This document shows, piece by piece, positions 32,369 to 41,299 of a stretch of 64,000 nucleotides of DNA (the first letter of the stretch is position 1; the number at the start of each line of letters is the position of its first letter). Origin of the DNA: Bacteriovoracales bacterium (GTDB lineage Bacteria > Bdellovibrionota > Bacteriovoracia > Bacteriovoracales > Bacteriovoracaceae); the NCBI GenBank assembly GCA_030149295.1, contig JASBRV010000086.1:1-64000 (forward strand). Direction: 5' to 3'. Under the pieces are notes generated by a model, which saw only the letters and a list, made by a program, of their open reading frames with translations, was not told the origin of the DNA and did not search any database. The position numbers were made by a program, and so were the translations under genes.

Positions 32369-33543
32369 GATATTAAATCCTGTAGTTCGACAGCAGTTAG
32401 GGTGCGGGGGTACATACGAAAATTTTGAATACTTAGAGAAGACCTAAAAGTACCATTTAACAGGCTACCGAAAGCAACTTTTGTGGGTGTTTCATCAAGC
32501 TCATTTACCACTGTTTGAACAACCCCATTGAAGCCAATGTGAGCCTCCCCAGGTTGGTACGAAACGGCAAATTTATAAGCCTCCCCCGCTTGAACGGCTG
32601 GTGCTGGCGATATTGAAGTAATGCCCTGGTTGCCACGGACCTGAGCGACAGCCTCGCCGTTCTGGAAGAACAGAATCACTCGATCTTGCGCCGTCGCCCC
32701 CAGCACCACGGCAGGCGCAAGGTTTTGAACGTCTCTAGGGATTACCTCGGCATACAGCGTAAAGGCATCAGCGTTAAACCACTCCGCCGTATCCACGTTT
32801 TGAATTGTCGGAATGTCGGCGGCGCGGGTGACTGCACTGCCGTCCGTTGGAATGATGCTGCCCGGAGTCGGGCTGTTCGTGTCATACATGCTCGGATAGG
32901 CAATAGTGATCTGGTCGCCTATTTCGGAGGTAATGCTTGTTCCGCTGAAAGAGCTCCCATAAGAAACCACATAAGCGTTTCCCGTGGCGCTGCCTCCCCA
33001 CGGATGACTAAAGGAAAGTTGCCACCATCCGCCCGATTTCTGCTCGGTTACGATTTCAATGGAGCCAGATGACGACCCCGGCACCACTTCTCCGGATTGC
33101 AAATCGAAGGTGAAGCCAATTGGGCCGGATGGCGTGCGCAGCGACACATACCGAGACTTTCCGTCATTTTTCGCATAAATCACTCTTAGCGCCGCGCGCT
33201 CCCCGCCCGCACTTGTGAACGGGTAGACCTCACCAAGACTGGTGTGTATGTTACCAGTATGCCCAACGTCATCGGTCAATACTTTCGCGTCAGGCATGAA
33301 CGGATCGGATGGATCAGTAATCGTGTAGCCGGTGACGGCCTCATTTAGCTTGCCGTTGGTGTGGCCGTTGGTTTCCTCATCTTCTACCCACAACCCCAGA
33401 TTTTCCCCTGTGAAAGCATCATAGTTATAAGCAGGTTGGTCAGCAGGGACTTCTACAAGAACCCCTTCTTTATTCCATACCCACTTAGGAGACGGTCTTG
33501 ATAATGTAACAATATCTTCAAATTCTTTTGTTTGTAATGGCAT
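32365..33543 (-). CDS. Tail fibre protein with LamG/concanavalin-like domain, 392 aa
   Basis: The N-terminal part carries AYNYDAFTGENLGLWVE, a block that precedes a jelly-roll sugar-binding domain in many phage tail proteins (general form YDP-x-TGE-x-LGLL-x-E). Two beta-rich domains follow, the second (about residues 245-390) being LamG-like. From about 32600 to 33400 the DNA has markedly higher GC than its flanks, which suggests a swapped module. Likely binds the host surface. Confidence 0.7.
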   Translation of the reverse strand: MPLQTKEFEDIVTLSRPSPKWVWNKEGVLVEVPADQPAYNYDAFTGENLGLWVEDEETNGHTNGKLNEAVTGYTITDPSDPFMPDAKVLTDDVGHTGNIHTSLGEVYPFTSAGGERAALRVIYAKNDGKSRYVSLRTPSGPIGFTFDLQSGEVVPGSSSGSIEIVTEQKSGGWWQLSFSHPWGGSATGNAYVVSYGSSFSGTSITSEIGDQITIAYPSMYDTNSPTPGSIIPTDGSAVTRAADIPTIQNVDTAEWFNADAFTLYAEVIPRDVQNLAPAVVLGATAQDRVILFFQNGEAVAQVRGNQGITSISPAPAVQAGEAYKFAVSYQPGEAHIGFNGVVQTVVNELDETPTKVAFGSLLNGTFRSSLSIQNFRMYPRTLTAVELQDLIS

Positions 33544-33545
33544 TA

Positions 33546-34667
33546 TTATACCTCTGCAACATAAGACTGATTAGTGAAGTCTAAAGAAAGACTTCCAAGA
33601 TCAACACCAGTCGTTGACTTAATCAAATTGATCAAACGGATTTCAAGGTTATCAATAGAGTCTTGAGAAGGGATGCCTCCTACTTCTGTAGCAACCCCAT
33701 TATCATTCAGATACAACACAGTGACTTTGTTAAGATCACTTGATGGTGTGTAAAAGTAATCTCCATCTATTGTTGCTGATAAACCAGCCGTAGTGTCTAA
33801 GAAGACTTGAGTGCCTGTCTCAGCAAGCCTCAGTGGCTGTGCAATAGCAACTACTGTGATAAGGTCTGTACCTGTATAGTTAGCAGTGGTTGTTAGTGTC
33901 ATGTTCTGAACACTATAATCTAAATAAGGCTGTAGGGTTTGTTTGGTAGTTCCATTGTCAACCACCACCACATAAGCTTCAGCTAGTTCTGATAAAGCTC
34001 CATCAATTGAGTAGGAGTTTCCATCACCAGCGAAGTTCCAAAGCTTAACAGTATCAAGGGTTGCTACATCAACAGGAGTGAAAACCCCACTGACCATCTC
34101 ACCAGCAACAAATGTGATTTCATCAGAGGGATCAGGAGAAGTGTTCGTCCACTCAATCACTTTGTTAGAAAGTTCTCTGTAATCCGCATTAGCGGCCCCT
34201 ACAGCAGCCTCGGAAAACATGGGTGTTCTATTGACGAACACAGCAAGGTTATTTGTTCCTGGCTTGAATACGATATTCTCAAGGGTGCTGAAACCTGAAC
34301 TGATGTCAGCCCCTGTTTGCCTCTCAATAAGCTGTTGGACCTGACTGTAAGGTCTGTAGAGCCTCCAAGAGCTATTCACAGGCTCTTCTCCCATAACAGC
34401 AGGAACCTGAAGAGGGACATAGTATTCATTCCCAAAAATCCTAGGCTGTAGTAGGTCTGTTTCTGTAGTGCCTTGTTCCCAAGGTAATCCTACTTTATAA
34501 GCTGCTGCCTCATACATAGCCTTTGCTACGCTGGGAATATCACCCTCACCCTCATAAGTTTCAATGAAGTCTGTGATATTCCCTTGCAACACCTTATGGA
34601 ACTGATTAGCATTTTGGATGTTAAGCTCAATAGCTTCATTGTTTGTATTAGCTGGATAAGTAGCCAT
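33546..34667 (-). CDS. Tail fibre/spike protein, 373 aa
   Basis: Helical N-terminal ~80 residues (NTNNEAIELNIQNANQFHKV) then a beta-rich, Thr/Val/Ala-rich body with repeated T-x-T segments. Position between lysis genes and the other fibre gene supports a fibre role; the N-terminus likely attaches to the baseplate or to another fibre. No enzymatic motif is seen. Confidence 0.6.
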   Translation of the reverse strand: MATYPANTNNEAIELNIQNANQFHKVLQGNITDFIETYEGEGDIPSVAKAMYEAAAYKVGLPWEQGTTETDLLQPRIFGNEYYVPLQVPAVMGEEPVNSSWRLYRPYSQVQQLIERQTGADISSGFSTLENIVFKPGTNNLAVFVNRTPMFSEAAVGAANADYRELSNKVIEWTNTSPDPSDEITFVAGEMVSGVFTPVDVATLDTVKLWNFAGDGNSYSIDGALSELAEAYVVVVDNGTTKQTLQPYLDYSVQNMTLTTTANYTGTDLITVVAIAQPLRLAETGTQVFLDTTAGLSATIDGDYFYTPSSDLNKVTVLYLNDNGVATEVGGIPSQDSIDNLEIRLINLIKSTTGVDLGSLSLDFTNQSYVAEV

Positions 34668-34682
34668 AAATTCCTCAAGATG

Positions 34683-35033
34683 TTAATTTGATATCAAAGG
34701 CCAGACACCTAAATAACTGGCTCCTAGAGCAGCTAGGGAAAGAGCGATGTACACAGTGTATTTGATAGCTCCATTACGGCCTTCTTGCCTTCCTTCTTTT
34801 TTACCTTGCTGAAGAGCATCTTCAATATCCTTTTCAGCATGGCTATCAATATAGTTGTTGATCTTTGTTTCGATTCTATCTAATCTTTGTTCACACTGTT
34901 TGATCCTTTCTGCATGAGCGGAGTCAACAGCCCCCTTACCGCTCAAGTCTGTTTTTACATCTCTAATTTCATCCCTGATAATCCTGATGCTGCTTAACAT
35001 TTCTTCTAGCAATGCAGCATCTATACCGCTCAT
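34683..35033 (-). CDS. XhlA-like protein: coiled coil plus C-terminal membrane segment, 116 aa
   Basis: Residues ~10-75 form a coiled coil (IKQCEQRLDRIETKINNY), and residues ~88-112 are one membrane-spanning segment. The layout matches XhlA-type holin-associated proteins. It lies in the lysis region and overlaps the PAS gene by 4 bases. It may assist or regulate the holin, or be a second holin. Confidence 0.6.
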   Translation of the reverse strand: MSGIDAALLEEMLSSIRIIRDEIRDVKTDLSGKGAVDSAHAERIKQCEQRLDRIETKINNYIDSHAEKDIEDALQQGKKEGRQEGRNGAIKYTVYIALSLAALGASYLGVWPLISN

Positions 35034-35458
35034 AGTACCTCCCCAGCTACTCCAATTAATTTCCCCTCAATATATACCGGCCATTTTTTAACCTTAATAA
35101 TGTTGCCTTCAACTTCCTCTTCAGCGAAGATTGTTTTACCTGCATCCATAGCTTGTTTATCATACTCTCTGAAGACCTGAGACAATTCTTTGCCCCACAC
35201 ATCCTCGTCTTTAGCTCCTGCATATTTCTCTGGATCAATGTTATATTTATTTGAATAAGCAGGATTGATGTAGAGCATATAGCCTGTTGGAGACTTAAGC
35301 CATGTTGGTGTATCTTTACAATCCAAAAGAGCTTTGATGGATAAAAGGATAAGGTGTTCTTTATCTAGAGTTTGAGGATCACTGGAACAAGCTTTATAGA
35401 CTCCAATTAGATGGGCTATCTTTTCAATCTGTTCTGTTAAAGGGTCTTTGTTATTCAT
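35030..35458 (-). CDS. PAS-domain protein in the lysis cassette, 142 aa
   Basis: Residues ~50-142 have the PAS layout: PTWLKSPTGYMLYINPAYSN (helix and strands after the N-terminal cap), then EDVWGKELSQVFREYDKQAM, then strands IKVKKWPVYIEGKLIG. The first ~45 residues are a helix. No output domain is attached. PAS folds sense redox, light or small ligands. The gene overlaps the XhlA-like gene and abuts Rz1, so a role in lysis timing is possible but inferred. Confidence 0.65.
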   Translation of the reverse strand: MNNKDPLTEQIEKIAHLIGVYKACSSDPQTLDKEHLILLSIKALLDCKDTPTWLKSPTGYMLYINPAYSNKYNIDPEKYAGAKDEDVWGKELSQVFREYDKQAMDAGKTIFAEEEVEGNIIKVKKWPVYIEGKLIGVAGEVL

Positions 35459-35724
35459 TATTGTACACCCTCTTCAATAAACCTCTCATACTCTGTCTTC
35501 AAAGATTGCTTGTCAGCATTACACTGAGCAAGTGCTTTGTACAACATCCTCACCTCTTCCTCACTATCATAGTTAGTTTCCAGGCTCTTGTAGGGAATCC
35601 TCGTTTCCTCCAACTTCTCTACAGAGGTAAGGCAAGAATTCACATCTTGCATCGAGTCTTTGTTTGCGCACGCTATCAGGAATACGCTGATTATAGTAAT
35701 CCCTAGCATCTTGATCTTGTTCAT
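35458..35724 (-). CDS. Rz1-like outer-membrane spanin lipoprotein, 88 aa
   Basis: Signal peptide with a lipobox (VFLIAC, Cys at residue 19), then a short charged mature part. It overlaps the last 152 bases of the Rz-like gene in another frame, the classic Rz/Rz1 arrangement, but extends past the Rz stop. As a lipoprotein it would sit in the outer membrane and pair with Rz to fuse membranes at lysis. Confidence 0.8.
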   Translation of the reverse strand: MNKIKMLGITIISVFLIACANKDSMQDVNSCLTSVEKLEETRIPYKSLETNYDSEEEVRMLYKALAQCNADKQSLKTEYERFIEEGVQ

Positions 35725-36007
35725 ACAGTGTCCTCAAATTTGATATGCTGTTTTGATACTTTATCTCTCTTTCCTTGTAATCTTGAAGGTATTGGTCGTT
35801 GATATCTTTGATTATCTCTCTCGCTATATCTCTAGACCGGATGTCTCCTTCAAGCTTCTCAATTTGAGATTCGTAAGCATCTACTGAATTCTCCAAGCTC
35901 TCTACTTTCTTCCCATGAAAATAAAGACCCCCACCAGCAGCTAAAACAACAACAAGAACACCAGCGCCTATTAGAAATTTAATGTTCTTAAAAATTGCTA
36001 ACATCAC
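35573..36007 (-). CDS. Rz-like inner-membrane spanin, 144 aa
   Basis: N-terminal membrane anchor (residues ~9-30, LIGAGVLVVVLAAGGGLYF), then a long periplasmic coiled coil (VESLENSVDAYESQIEKLEG and on) and a C-terminal part with two Cys. This is the typical i-spanin layout. It overlaps the holin gene by 4 bases and hosts the start of the Rz1 frame. Confidence 0.8.
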   Translation of the reverse strand: MMLAIFKNIKFLIGAGVLVVVLAAGGGLYFHGKKVESLENSVDAYESQIEKLEGDIRSRDIAREIIKDINDQYLQDYKEREIKYQNSISNLRTLYEQDQDARDYYNQRIPDSVRKQRLDARCEFLPYLCREVGGNEDSLQEPGN

Positions 36008-36231
36008 TCGCCCTCTCTGTCGTTTTTAATCAATGAGTTCATTACAACAGATAACAAACCAATAACTCCCATGACAATCGTAGAAACAGGGGCATTAACT
36101 TGTGCAATAACTTCGGGATGTGTTGTTCTAAGGACTACAACAGTAATAATTGTTGCAGCCCAAATTACAGACACTTTCCTGATAATTCTATTTCTCTCTA
36201 GAAAAGCAAAGAATCTGTCAAGCTTATCCAT
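36004..36231 (-). CDS. Holin-like membrane protein, 75 aa
   Basis: Two membrane segments (about residues 20-35 and 47-68) with charged ends (NRIIRKV at the start, KNDREGE at the end). The layout fits a class II/III-type small holin. Its position directly before Rz/Rz1 supports that. Pore formation is inferred. Confidence 0.7.
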   Translation of the reverse strand: MDKLDRFFAFLERNRIIRKVSVIWAATIITVVVLRTTHPEVIAQVNAPVSTIVMGVIGLLSVVMNSLIKNDREGE

Positions 36232-36234
36232 ATT

Positions 36235-37110
36235 TCACCTACCTATTGCCATGAAAAACACATCTTGTAGGTTGTCATTACCGGATCGAATACTAACTCC
36301 TTCTGTATCATAACCTGTCACCTGAGCTTTCGCTTGATCGCCTGTGTCAATAGCTGTTAGGGTTATTGAGTACACCTCATTAGGAAAAGCGAGAGGAAAA
36401 TTAAAACTTCTTGTTGTAAGGGCAGGAATACTACTTCCGTATCTACCATACTGGATAATTAATCCAGAAGGAAGTTTCTGATAACCTCTATTATCTATAG
36501 AACTCCAACTGTCTAAAGTAAGGGTTTCTTCCCAATTCCTAGACCACTGAGAAAAATTGCCAGAAGACCATAACTGTTGCCTAGTCCATGTCCCAACGTC
36601 TCCTAACATCGAGTGGAATCTCTGGTGGCATCGGGAATTAGCTCCATCATCATAGTTGATAACTTCTAAAAAACCTATTGTAGTACCTGATGGCCTGTCT
36701 GATGCAGAACTGATAATATAGAGGCCACTGTCTGTTACCGTTTTCATATCAGTCAAAGGAGAAAGTTCCCTTGCTTTGCCATCTAGACCATATAGATTCA
36801 TATAGTATTGCATCGACTGTCTTGTACGAAGAGAAGTCATGATCTTAGAGTTATCTGTGCCAGCTTCAGCTTCAGCTTGTGTGGCAATCTCTGTAACACC
36901 AATATCATCTGTTACTTCTTCAAAATAATTAACCCAATCATGGATGTTACCAAACATCCAGTTAATCTCTTGAACAGGCGGCTTCTGAGACCTATCATAA
37001 CCATTAAGTCTTGTAGGCTCTGTAGGTCTAATTTTATTATCTGTTTGAGCTACCGGAAGCGTAACATCGTCTGATGCAAACTCTGGTTTGAAATTTGGTT
37101 TAGTTGCCAT
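36235..37110 (-). CDS. Tail fibre protein with pyocin-knob-like and gp53-like parts, 291 aa
   Basis: N-terminal part (residues ~1-60) is the baseplate attachment; residues ~95-175 carry ISSASDRPSGTTIGFLEVIN and QRFHSMLGDVGTWTRQQLW, as in pyocin knob domains; the C-terminal ~80 residues (GYQKLPSGLIIQYGRYGS) resemble the gp53-like tip domain. It is the first fibre gene after the baseplate genes and likely recognises the cell surface. Confidence 0.7.
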   Translation of the reverse strand: MATKPNFKPEFASDDVTLPVAQTDNKIRPTEPTRLNGYDRSQKPPVQEINWMFGNIHDWVNYFEEVTDDIGVTEIATQAEAEAGTDNSKIMTSLRTRQSMQYYMNLYGLDGKARELSPLTDMKTVTDSGLYIISSASDRPSGTTIGFLEVINYDDGANSRCHQRFHSMLGDVGTWTRQQLWSSGNFSQWSRNWEETLTLDSWSSIDNRGYQKLPSGLIIQYGRYGSSIPALTTRSFNFPLAFPNEVYSITLTAIDTGDQAKAQVTGYDTEGVSIRSGNDNLQDVFFMAIGR

Positions 37111-37112
37111 TC

Positions 37113-38507
37113 TTATTCCTTAATCAAAATACCAAAGATGTCTCTTACATCTACTGGTGCGAATTCACTCATTTGATCTGCTTTGTAATTCCACCGAAGG
37201 GATAGAGTGTCATTAGGATCGTTCATTGAGACAGAAGTTTTTGTTCCTTCCATGAAGAACAATGCTTGATTTGTCCTATTATCTTTCCAACTAATTGTAG
37301 AACCTGTAGGGTAGTCGGGATCATCACTTGAAGTTGCTACAACAAAACCTTGATCAACACCATCATAGAAAATTTTGATCCTTCTTGTCCTTTTGTCAAC
37401 AAGAACACCTACAACTTTGTCTTCAATATTTGAGATACCTGAAAAAGTCTCTTCAAAGATAGCTCTTGTTCCATCAAAATTTTCTTTAACAACTCTAATG
37501 ATAAGGTCAACGTCAGAAGGGTTTTGATTATCCACTTCAATTAAAACTGTGAGAATATCATTACCATCTGTGCTTATCCCATCTGTCACAGAGCCCATGT
37601 AAAGCTGATGGTTTATCCTGCCTAATCCATAGTCTTTAACTTCTGTTGGAACAATTTCATAGTACCATTTATCTTCATAGGTACTGAGGTTCCCAACAAC
37701 ACCTGTTCCATCGAGCAAGACTCTCATTTCCTCTAAGCCTTGTTCCCCATTCATAGATATGAAGTTTTGAGGGGAATCAATCTCCGCCAGCGGAAGTCTC
37801 ATATGCCTAAACTCGGAGATATTAGCAAGGTTGGCATCGTAAACACCTAATGACAAAGCTTGCGTCTTGTTACTATTGAGAAGGTACAAGAGACTTTCTA
37901 AGCTCTTAACAGGAGTTGAATATACTAAAGAAGACATTCTTCCAATTGTAAGGTCATTGTTTAGTCCTTCTACAGAACCAAACCCTCCTGCTTCATCGTC
38001 TCCTTCAAACCCAAAAGGCGTTGCTTCTGTTTCAATAACTTGGCTACGACTAACAAGAGGCATGAACCTTTCTATTTCACTTCCTACTGTATCCTGATCG
38101 AAACATCCAGCCTGGACATAAAAATAGTAATCTTGGTACAATCCAAAATATAATTCAGGAGACTGACCAAAGATGAGAGTAATCATCTCCACTATTGAAT
38201 CTCTTGATATATTGGCGTTAGCACCATAAGCATTAAGTTTTATTCTGCGACGATATGTCTCATCATCTTCTCCATACCTAGGAAGATTCAAGAAGTCACC
38301 AATAACATCTAGTTGACTCCCTACAGCATTAGAAATTAAAAACCCAAGAGAAAAGTTGACGGCATCTTGTTCCATCTCTTCTCTGTGGGCTCCAAATATC
38401 TCTAGGATTTTGTTAATATTTACTGAATCTTTGAATTGATTGAAAGCCAAGTCTTTGGTGTTTTGAACAATATCTTGATCTACTTCAATGTAATCAACAC
38501 CACTCAT
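37113..38507 (-). CDS. Baseplate wedge/tail protein with DUF2612 N-terminal part, 464 aa
   Basis: Residues ~20-150 match the DUF2612 layout (LGFLISNAVGSQLDVIGDFL; DETYRRRIKLNAYGANANIS), which corresponds to P2 gpI-like baseplate proteins. The C-terminal ~300 residues are a beta-rich extension with a SPRY/lectin-like look, perhaps adapting the fibre. It overlaps the baseplate J gene by 4 bases. Confidence 0.75.
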   Translation of the reverse strand: MSGVDYIEVDQDIVQNTKDLAFNQFKDSVNINKILEIFGAHREEMEQDAVNFSLGFLISNAVGSQLDVIGDFLNLPRYGEDDETYRRRIKLNAYGANANISRDSIVEMITLIFGQSPELYFGLYQDYYFYVQAGCFDQDTVGSEIERFMPLVSRSQVIETEATPFGFEGDDEAGGFGSVEGLNNDLTIGRMSSLVYSTPVKSLESLLYLLNSNKTQALSLGVYDANLANISEFRHMRLPLAEIDSPQNFISMNGEQGLEEMRVLLDGTGVVGNLSTYEDKWYYEIVPTEVKDYGLGRINHQLYMGSVTDGISTDGNDILTVLIEVDNQNPSDVDLIIRVVKENFDGTRAIFEETFSGISNIEDKVVGVLVDKRTRRIKIFYDGVDQGFVVATSSDDPDYPTGSTISWKDNRTNQALFFMEGTKTSVSMNDPNDTLSLRWNYKADQMSEFAPVDVRDIFGILIKE

Positions 38508-40000
38508 GATAAAGACCTCACGAATAAAACATCACCTAGTTGAGCAAATTCATTAAAAATAGTTGTCACATTAGCAACAGCGAATGACTCAACCGGATCA
38601 GATGAACCTTTGACCTCAATAGAAACATCAATAATCCTTTCAGAAGACACAGCAGACAAAACAGCATTGCTGATCTGAGTATTGTAAATTGTTCCACCAA
38701 TAGCTGCGGAGCTAAACAAGGATTCAATGTTATCTGAAATGATATTTCTTTCGGAGGCGGAAAGAGGTATGTTTGTATTCAGAAGATAAGTAACCCTCAC
38801 ATCAACCTCCCTTGCCTGGGCTCTTGTGAATCTAATAACCTCAGTTGCATTATCTTCTGTGGTCACTGTAATACTTGTTGTACCACTGGTATTTCTTCCA
38901 AGAGGTTTGTTATCGTATATGGTCTCACCAATGATCTGATCTGTACCACCTCTAACTACCGTATTGAAAGTTAATGCATCGGCTTCGGGTATGTCTTGCA
39001 ATGTAGGGTTCTGGTATACTCTCACTGAAATAACATCTTCAAGGCCAGTCAATGCTTTCACCAGACCTGGACGAGTGCCTGCCGGAGAACTCACCTCTCT
39101 TTGTGCTGCTGATGCTCTAAATTCGGCATCTGTCTGGTTTTCCGCTCCTGGGAAGAAATCAAAAACATTGATAACTTCTAAGAATCCAGGGAAAGTCTGA
39201 TTGTAGCTGTTAATACCAGACCGCAGGAGAGGGTAAAAACCATCTGTTTGAGCAATAACAGGAACGGAAGACCAGTATTCTGCATTGATGCTAGGACTTA
39301 TCGAAAAATAAGTAGACTCAGTGATTGATGTATACTCTTCTAGAGTGTTATAGCCTACAAAAAGAGTTCTTCCTGTTATACGAATAACAATCTCATTGTC
39401 TGAAGTATTATCTAACCAAAAATCTCTTAATGATATTAAGAAATCTCCTACATCTGATTCAGAATAACTTACCAAAGTGAAGTCTTCTGTGATGACTTCT
39501 GATGTCTCCGTATTTCTGATACTAACTGTATAAGTGCCTAGAGCATTTTGCTCTGCCTGCCCTTCTTCCATATTTAGAAGAAAACCAGAAACTACCTGAT
39601 TCAACAGAAGATTCTCTTGGACCTCATAAGTAATACCATTATTCCCGGAGAAAGTATCAGAAGAAGTAAGCTGGTAATCATCAGGTGTAACAGATGAATA
39701 ATGTACATTCACTGTACCTGTGCCGGGCTTTCTGCCTTCTCGGAAAATACCGTAGTACCCATATGCATCATCAAGGTAGATACCCTCAGCACCATTTCTA
39801 GTACGAGAATAATACACATCTTCAAAGAGCTTATCGACTTCCATTCGATCTTCTGCCAAGATAGCTCTTAAGTGACCCGCAAGAGATGAATCAGAAAGGT
39901 CTATATCATTACCAAACTTTTCTCGGAACTTCTTATTATAGTGGTTGATCCACTCTGTTCTATTTCTTCTTTCTAATCCGAATTCTGTTAATTCTGCCAT
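38504..40000 (-). CDS. Baseplate J-like protein, 498 aa
   Basis: Contains the gpJ/gp47 core: NQTDAEFRASAAQREVSSPA and TRPGLVKALTGLEDVISVRV, with later strands typical of the wedge. It forms the baseplate wedge that triggers sheath contraction. Lies between the DUF2612 and gp25-like genes, the standard order in contractile tails. Confidence 0.85.
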   Translation of the reverse strand: MAELTEFGLERRNRTEWINHYNKKFREKFGNDIDLSDSSLAGHLRAILAEDRMEVDKLFEDVYYSRTRNGAEGIYLDDAYGYYGIFREGRKPGTGTVNVHYSSVTPDDYQLTSSDTFSGNNGITYEVQENLLLNQVVSGFLLNMEEGQAEQNALGTYTVSIRNTETSEVITEDFTLVSYSESDVGDFLISLRDFWLDNTSDNEIVIRITGRTLFVGYNTLEEYTSITESTYFSISPSINAEYWSSVPVIAQTDGFYPLLRSGINSYNQTFPGFLEVINVFDFFPGAENQTDAEFRASAAQREVSSPAGTRPGLVKALTGLEDVISVRVYQNPTLQDIPEADALTFNTVVRGGTDQIIGETIYDNKPLGRNTSGTTSITVTTEDNATEVIRFTRAQAREVDVRVTYLLNTNIPLSASERNIISDNIESLFSSAAIGGTIYNTQISNAVLSAVSSERIIDVSIEVKGSSDPVESFAVANVTTIFNEFAQLGDVLFVRSLS

Positions 40001-40009
40001 TTTATCCTC

Positions 40010-40516
40010 TTACAGCCAGTATAAATCTGTGGGTAATTCAAAATTCAATAGTTCATAAAAAGCATTAGAGTTTTCAACGGTAGGAACTTCACACAGAGCG
40101 GCTTCAATTCTGTCTTGAGGATCGGGATATTTTATCTGCTCTCCTGGTGGGAGCATGTTAATCGTGAATATGCCATTTTCTTCTGTGATCGTTCTAACCA
40201 CAAAAGTTAAGCTGTATATTCTGTTAGCCGGATCATATTCTGATTGGAAGCTTCTAAGCTCATCAACTTCTTCAAAACTGTTGATTTCACTGATGAGATA
40301 GGCATCTACTTGATTTTTTGTTACCGTCTTATTTAAGAAGATGTTTTTATCGTAGATGCCAAAATCTGTGTTATAAAAATACTCTCCTTTGAAAGCCCGA
40401 AAGCTTATGTAGAGTTTATTCCTTAACAACTCTCTTATTGATTGAGTATAACCCATCTTACCAGCACTGTATACCAAATCCTGACCATCTGGGTCCATTA
40501 AAAAATCATAAGACAT
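40010..40516 (-). CDS. gp25/gpW-like baseplate protein (DUF2634-type), 168 aa
   Basis: Residues ~20-110 fit the gp25-like fold: SIRELLRNKLYISFRAFKGE and VTKNQVDAYLISEINSF. It joins sheath and baseplate wedge. Length and location, next to baseplate J, agree. Confidence 0.75.
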   Translation of the reverse strand: MSYDFLMDPDGQDLVYSAGKMGYTQSIRELLRNKLYISFRAFKGEYFYNTDFGIYDKNIFLNKTVTKNQVDAYLISEINSFEEVDELRSFQSEYDPANRIYSLTFVVRTITEENGIFTINMLPPGEQIKYPDPQDRIEAALCEVPTVENSNAFYELLNFELPTDLYWL

Positions 40517-40525
40517 TTAATTCTC

Positions 40526-41299
40526 CTATGAATAGATAGGAGGGCCTGTTGGACCACCATTATCATTCTCGTTGTGGATATGATCGTAGAAGTTGTTCTG
40601 AGAGCCTTCAGAAGGCGCCAGGACGGGTGCAACGACCCTAGTTGATGCAATCACCTCAACAGCCTTTACAACGCCTGAGAACTCCGCTAGAGGCGTTGTA
40701 ATCATTACTTTCTCAGGAGCGGTCACTGTAGCCGTTCCACCTGTTGTGATATTAGCTGAGCCTCCTGTGGTGATATTAGAGTCACCCGCTACATTGGCTA
40801 TTAAATCCCCTGGTGTGTCTAAAATGATATTGCCATCAGGTTCTATTATGATCTTAGTTTTCTGATTCTCAATCACAATATTGTCTTTATCAATCGGAGT
40901 TCCTTCAATATCCGTAAAGAACTCTGGGATAGCCATGATAGGATGACCAGAACAAGGATCAATACTATCTCCTGGGAATGCAGAGTTTATCTGAACTCTA
41001 TTCTCAAGTAGGTCTCCAAAATCTCTATCACTGTACAGCAGAAGTACCGTATCCCCTTCTTTGATAGGCACCGTAATCCTTGCTTTCCCTTTATTACCAC
41101 TGTAAATCATAAGAGGTACATCAAAAGCTTCGGGAGACTTAAGCTGCTCTTCATCTTTGTATTTTGTAGTTGTCAGGGGAAGAACATCAACAGTGAAGTC
41201 ATGGACCTTAGTGACTACTCCCGGTTTGATGAAGAAACACTCTCTTAGTAATGCCCGGAATGTTCTATTTATTGATTCGGGAAATGTAAGCTTTTCCAT
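40526..41299 (-). CDS. Baseplate central spike protein, gpV/gp138-like, 257 aa
   Basis: N-terminal OB domain (VVTKVHDFTVDVLPL and GDTVLLLYSDRDFGD), then a Thr/Gly-rich beta-helix with repeated NITTGG units (residues ~175-200), and a C-terminal apex with HIHNENDNGG, where the HxH pair would bind iron as in P2 gpV. It pierces the outer membrane. No lysozyme domain. Confidence 0.8.
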   Translation of the reverse strand: MEKLTFPESINRTFRALLRECFFIKPGVVTKVHDFTVDVLPLTTTKYKDEEQLKSPEAFDVPLMIYSGNKGKARITVPIKEGDTVLLLYSDRDFGDLLENRVQINSAFPGDSIDPCSGHPIMAIPEFFTDIEGTPIDKDNIVIENQKTKIIIEPDGNIILDTPGDLIANVAGDSNITTGGSANITTGGTATVTAPEKVMITTPLAEFSGVVKAVEVIASTRVVAPVLAPSEGSQNNFYDHIHNENDNGGPTGPPIYS

